Part shown: piece by piece, positions 4,711-7,079 of the stretch | How positions within the stretch are numbered: the first letter of the stretch is position 1 | Layout: every line of letters starts with the position of its first letter | From: Solobacterium sp. | GTDB lineage: Bacteria > Bacillota_I > Bacilli_A > Erysipelotrichales > Erysipelotrichaceae | Assembly: GCA_017536845.1 (NCBI GenBank) | Contig: JAFWCP010000289.1 | Location: 1-7,079 of the forward strand | Direction: 5' to 3' | DNA: 7,079 nucleotides | Position numbers and translations under genes: made by a program | Notes under the pieces: generated by a model | Databases searched by the model: none | What the model was told of the DNA's origin: nothing | Seen by the model: only the letters and a program-made list of their open reading frames with translations

Positions 4711-5943
4711 ATGAATCAGAAAGATTTCGCGGAGGGAAAACAGCGGCTGCTGAACTGCCTTCTCCGTCAGGAAGAGGTCAGCGTCCTGATCCATGAGGCG
4801 GCCATGGTCTTTGCCGCGCCGATTATCCTTACAACCACGGATTACCGGGTCATCGTCATGGATGATGCCGGCTTATGCTTCAGTGACCCGGTATGGCAGA
4901 CGGCGTATGATACGGGCTACTGCGGCTCTGACAGCATCTACCTGTTTGAATCAGAAGGCATTACGCACGATGTCCTGACGGCTGAAAAGGCCTATATCCT
5001 GGAAACCGGGGTAGGCCAGAAGATTCCCCGCATCCTGGACAAGGCCCTGGTCAACGGTGTCCCTGCTGCCTATATCGGCATCTTCCAGGTCAGCCGTCCC
5101 TTTACCGCAGAAGATCTGGAGCTGGCGGAATTCCTCTGCCAGGTGCTGGGGGTGATGCTGAAACCGAATGACAGGATGCACGGGAAAGGGGAGATCCATG
5201 AATCCATCCTGGAAGACCTCTTAAAACGCACCCTGACATCTTCAACCGTGCTCAATGACCGCCTGCGCACCGCCGGCTGGACTGTCAAACCGGTTTTCCG
5301 CTGCGTGCTGCTGACCCCGGCCCGCCGCTCAGCCGGTATTGACAATGCCGCCTTCCTTGCCACCCTGCTGAAAAGGGAGATCCCCTGCTGCCAGGCAGTC
5401 ATGGTGGAAGAAGGGATGCTGGTGCTGCTGAATTTCTCCGAAGAAGAAAACCCGCAGCCCGCCATGGATGTGCTCAGCCGCATCCTTGACCAATATGATC
5501 TCTATGCCTTTATCTCCCTGGATTTCCGCAGCCTGGTGCATCTGCCTGACTATTACGAATCATGCCGCACGGTGTTCCGGATTGCCCGTGAAAAGCACTG
5601 GAACCGACGGGAGTGCCGCTTTGATGATGTTGTCTTCACCGCCCTGGCGGATGCGCTTACGAAAGAGCAGAAACGTACCTTTGCCCAGTCGGAATACAAG
5701 AAGCTGCGGGCATGGGATGAAGCCCATCACACCGATTACTGCCGGACGCTGAATACCTACATTGAACTGGGCTGTTCGGTGACCCGCTCGGCCCATCAGC
5801 TGTACATTCACCGCAACACGATGACCAAGCGGCTGGAAAGAATCAGTGAAATCAGCGGCCTGGACATCCTTGACGGCCGGCAGCTGTTCCACTTCTTCAT
5901 GACGGCCAGGATGCTCAGGAAGGATGATGAGAAGCAGGAATGA
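4711..5943 (+). CDS. PucR/CdaR-type transcriptional regulator, likely controls the divergent reductase
   Basis: This 410-residue cytoplasmic protein is a predicted DNA-binding regulator. Residues about 346-402 match the PucR C-terminal helix-turn-helix: TLNTYIELGCSVTRSAHQLY followed by IHRNTMTKRLERI, close to the family pattern 'L.aYl.....n...aA..L.vHrNTl.yRl.ri'. Residues about 20-150 look like a GAF/PAS-type sensor (IILTTTDYRVIVMDD at 38-52; GVPAAYIGIF at 116-125) that could bind the inducer. Residues about 160-310 resemble the degenerate GGDEF-like middle domain of CdaR-type regulators. ATG 4711 follows AGGAGG (4700-4705) at 5 bases. It is transcribed away from the reductase gene over a 153-base spacer with a perfect palindrome, the usual arrangement of a regulator and its target. 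PucR-type proteins commonly activate in response to a pathway compound; the ligand here is unknown. Confidence 0.9.
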   Translation: MNQKDFAEGKQRLLNCLLRQEEVSVLIHEAAMVFAAPIILTTTDYRVIVMDDAGLCFSDPVWQTAYDTGYCGSDSIYLFESEGITHDVLTAEKAYILETGVGQKIPRILDKALVNGVPAAYIGIFQVSRPFTAEDLELAEFLCQVLGVMLKPNDRMHGKGEIHESILEDLLKRTLTSSTVLNDRLRTAGWTVKPVFRCVLLTPARRSAGIDNAAFLATLLKREIPCCQAVMVEEGMLVLLNFSEEENPQPAMDVLSRILDQYDLYAFISLDFRSLVHLPDYYESCRTVFRIAREKHWNRRECRFDDVVFTALADALTKEQKRTFAQSEYKKLRAWDEAHHTDYCRTLNTYIELGCSVTRSAHQLYIHRNTMTKRLERISEISGLDILDGRQLFHFFMTARMLRKDDEKQE

Positions 5944-6268
5944 AAAGAGCATGGCTCATCCCAACGGTACTCAAATAACGAAACCGGTTTACAAGCCTGA
6001 TCGACGTTATCTCATTTTCCTGCATTCATTTCCCTCCTCAGCATGCCACAAATCTCCCGATAGCCCTGACAGCTGTCTGCGTACAAGAAGTATTCTGAAA
6101 AAGTCAAACCTTTGTTGAAAGATTACATATAAGATCCCCTGAAAACTGTCAGAATTCCGGAAAAACAGCCATTTTGAAAGAAATTCATCATGTATAATAA
6201 AATCGGTCACGAATGATATTGATCTTTGCCTCAATGCCTCTAATATTCGGGGTATGGAGGTAAATCAA
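5944..6268. other. Intergenic region with weak structures and a faint ORF remnant
   Basis: No intact gene is supported in these 325 bases. ATAACG (5975-5980) and CGTTAT (6005-6010) could pair across the palindrome AAACCGGTTT (5981-5990) and may form a weak terminator after the regulator, but there is no good T-run. GACAGCTGTC (6068-6077) is a second short palindrome. On the minus strand, 6122-6012 is open and protein-like (SFNKGLTFSEYF, ADSCQGYREICGMLRREM). It has a TAA in front (6125-6123), beyond which the frame reopens up to ATG 6191. There is no SD, so this is at most a decayed gene end. Confidence 0.3.
6193..6198 (+). promoter_or_regulatory. Candidate -10 element of the Rpn-type gene
   Basis: A perfect TATAAT lies 70 bases before the ATG of the nuclease gene. 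The nearest TTGAAA (6174-6179) is only 13 bases upstream, too close for a standard -35, and the 17-base position reads CATTTT. The promoter would therefore be -10 dependent or helped by a factor. Confidence 0.4.
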
Positions 6269-7079
6269 ATGAGCGATTCTAAGAAGAAAGCCGGTTCTGC
6301 AGCGGTAAACCGTGAGCAGAAAGACCGGTTATTCCGACTGATCTTCGGCAGTGCCGAACACAAAGACTGGCTTCTCAGCCTTTACAACGCGCTGAATGGA
6401 TCTGATTATTCAGATCCCGATCAGCTGGTGATCAATACGCTGAAGAATACAGTGTATCTGGGCATGAAGAATGATGTTTCCTTCCTGATCAACGATACCC
6501 TGAATCTCTATGAACAGCAGTCTTCCTTTAACCCCAACATGCCTTTGAGAAGTTTTATGTATCTGAGCAATCTGTATTCCGGATACGTTGATCAGGAAGG
6601 CATTGACCTGTACAGGTCAGCGTTGGCAAAGGTACCGACTCCCTATTGTGTCTGCTTCTATAACGGCTTAGCGGCGCGGCCGGAAGAGGAGACGCTGAAA
6701 CTGTCTGACATGTTCACAAAGCCTTACAAGGGTGAAAGCATGGTTGAGCTTGTCGTGAAGATGATCAACATCAATTATGGCAGGAATATGAAGCTTCTGA
6801 ATGCCTGTCGGCCCTTGCTGGATTATTCACTCTATGTGAAAATGGTGCGGGAAAACGTCAAGAACGGGATGGCGCTGGAAAAGGCGGTAGACCAGGCGAT
6901 TGACGCGATGCCCGCAGACTCTGTGATCAGTTCATATCTGAAGAATCACAGAGCGGAGGTAAAAAACGTGAGTATCTTCGAATACAATGAGGCCGAGCAT
7001 CTTCGCAATACATATGAAGACGGCTATGACGAAGGCGTGAATTATGGCTTAAAAGAAGGCATCAAAGTGACGATTGAAC
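6269..7079 (+). CDS. Rpn-family recombination-promoting nuclease / putative transposase (PD-(D/E)XK), 3' end missing
   Basis: The first 270 codons of an open frame are present; the stop lies beyond the right edge. The order of motifs is that of the Rpn/YhgA-like PD-(D/E)XK family. DRLFRLIFG is at 19-27 and LSLYNALNGSDY at 36-47. MKNDVSFLI at 66-74 holds the probable metal-binding D69. LYEQQSSFNPNMPLR at 80-94 holds the E82-x-Q84 pair that replaces E-x-K in this family. The usual LDYSLYVKMVRE segment is at 189-200, and a Gly/Glu-rich tail begins at GYDEGVNYGLKEG. The E. coli Rpn relatives are DNA endonucleases that promote RecA-independent recombination; genomes of gut Bacillota often carry many copies. 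GGAGG (6256-6260) lies 8 bases before ATG 6269; an in-frame ATG at 6254 overlaps that SD. The visible catalytic residues are intact, so it may be active. Confidence 0.88.
   Translation, partial: MSDSKKKAGSAAVNREQKDRLFRLIFGSAEHKDWLLSLYNALNGSDYSDPDQLVINTLKNTVYLGMKNDVSFLINDTLNLYEQQSSFNPNMPLRSFMYLSNLYSGYVDQEGIDLYRSALAKVPTPYCVCFYNGLAARPEEETLKLSDMFTKPYKGESMVELVVKMININYGRNMKLLNACRPLLDYSLYVKMVRENVKNGMALEKAVDQAIDAMPADSVISSYLKNHRAEVKNVSIFEYNEAEHLRNTYEDGYDEGVNYGLKEGIKVTIE

Noticed and set aside
4558..4794. 79-residue N-terminal extension of the reductase frame
   Set aside because: It would read through both promoters and overlap the PucR-type gene. The family starts near the KYPHLYSYGRIG segment, and an SD lies just before ATG 4557.
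6007..6234. 75-codon minus-strand ORF
   Set aside because: It starts with TTG, has no SD and no coherent domain. A different minus-strand frame here looks more protein-like but is interrupted.
1..7079. tRNA, rRNA, CRISPR array or complete insertion sequence
   Set aside because: No cloverleaf-like segment, regularly spaced direct repeats, or transposase with terminal inverted repeats could be found by reading both strands.

Overview
The window looks like a chromosomal segment of a low- to mid-GC Bacillota (Firmicutes). Nearly every gene has a strong AGGAGG-type Shine-Dalgarno (SD) site. The gene families seen (single-domain LytTR regulator, clostridial-type Fe-S flavin enoate reductase, PucR/CdaR-type regulator, Rpn-type nuclease) are typical of anaerobic gut Clostridia and Erysipelotrichia. 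A genus cannot be named from this sequence. No RNA gene, CRISPR array, complete insertion sequence or phage gene was seen.

Left part (1-1071), all on the minus strand. A gene enters from beyond the left edge; only its first 27 codons are visible (82 to 1). Its roughly 270-base leader holds a hairpin, a 10-codon ORF with an excellent SD, and an AT-rich palindrome. Next is an 89-residue coiled-coil protein (697-428) followed by a clear minus-strand terminator (395-355). Upstream of it lies a probable broken ORF with one in-frame TGA (1036-761).

Centre-left (1072-2595), plus strand. A two-gene operon encodes a stand-alone LytTR DNA-binding protein and, 13 bases later, an unrecognised membrane protein. 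The latter has two membrane segments, a short coiled coil and a large, probably exported C-terminal part. The arrangement recalls LytTR regulatory systems, in which a membrane partner controls a DNA-binding LytTR protein. It ends in a bidirectional hairpin terminator shared with the convergent gene.

Centre-right (2623-5943). A 644-residue Old-Yellow-Enzyme-type NADH:flavin oxidoreductase of the 2,4-dienoyl-CoA reductase/2-enoate reductase architecture is on the minus strand. It is divergently paired with a 410-residue PucR/CdaR-type regulator on the plus strand. Their 153-base spacer contains two back-to-back promoters, a perfect 18-bp palindrome abutting the reductase promoter's -35, a leader hairpin, and a second inverted repeat touching the regulator's SD. 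This looks like a self-contained, substrate-inducible reductase switch.

Right part (5944-7079). A 325-base gap with a faint decayed ORF and a -10 element leads to an Rpn-family (PD-(D/E)XK) recombination-promoting nuclease that runs off the right edge.

The most promising unexplained items are the LytTR/membrane-protein pair, the palindromic reductase control region, and the short leader-peptide-like ORF before the left-edge gene.
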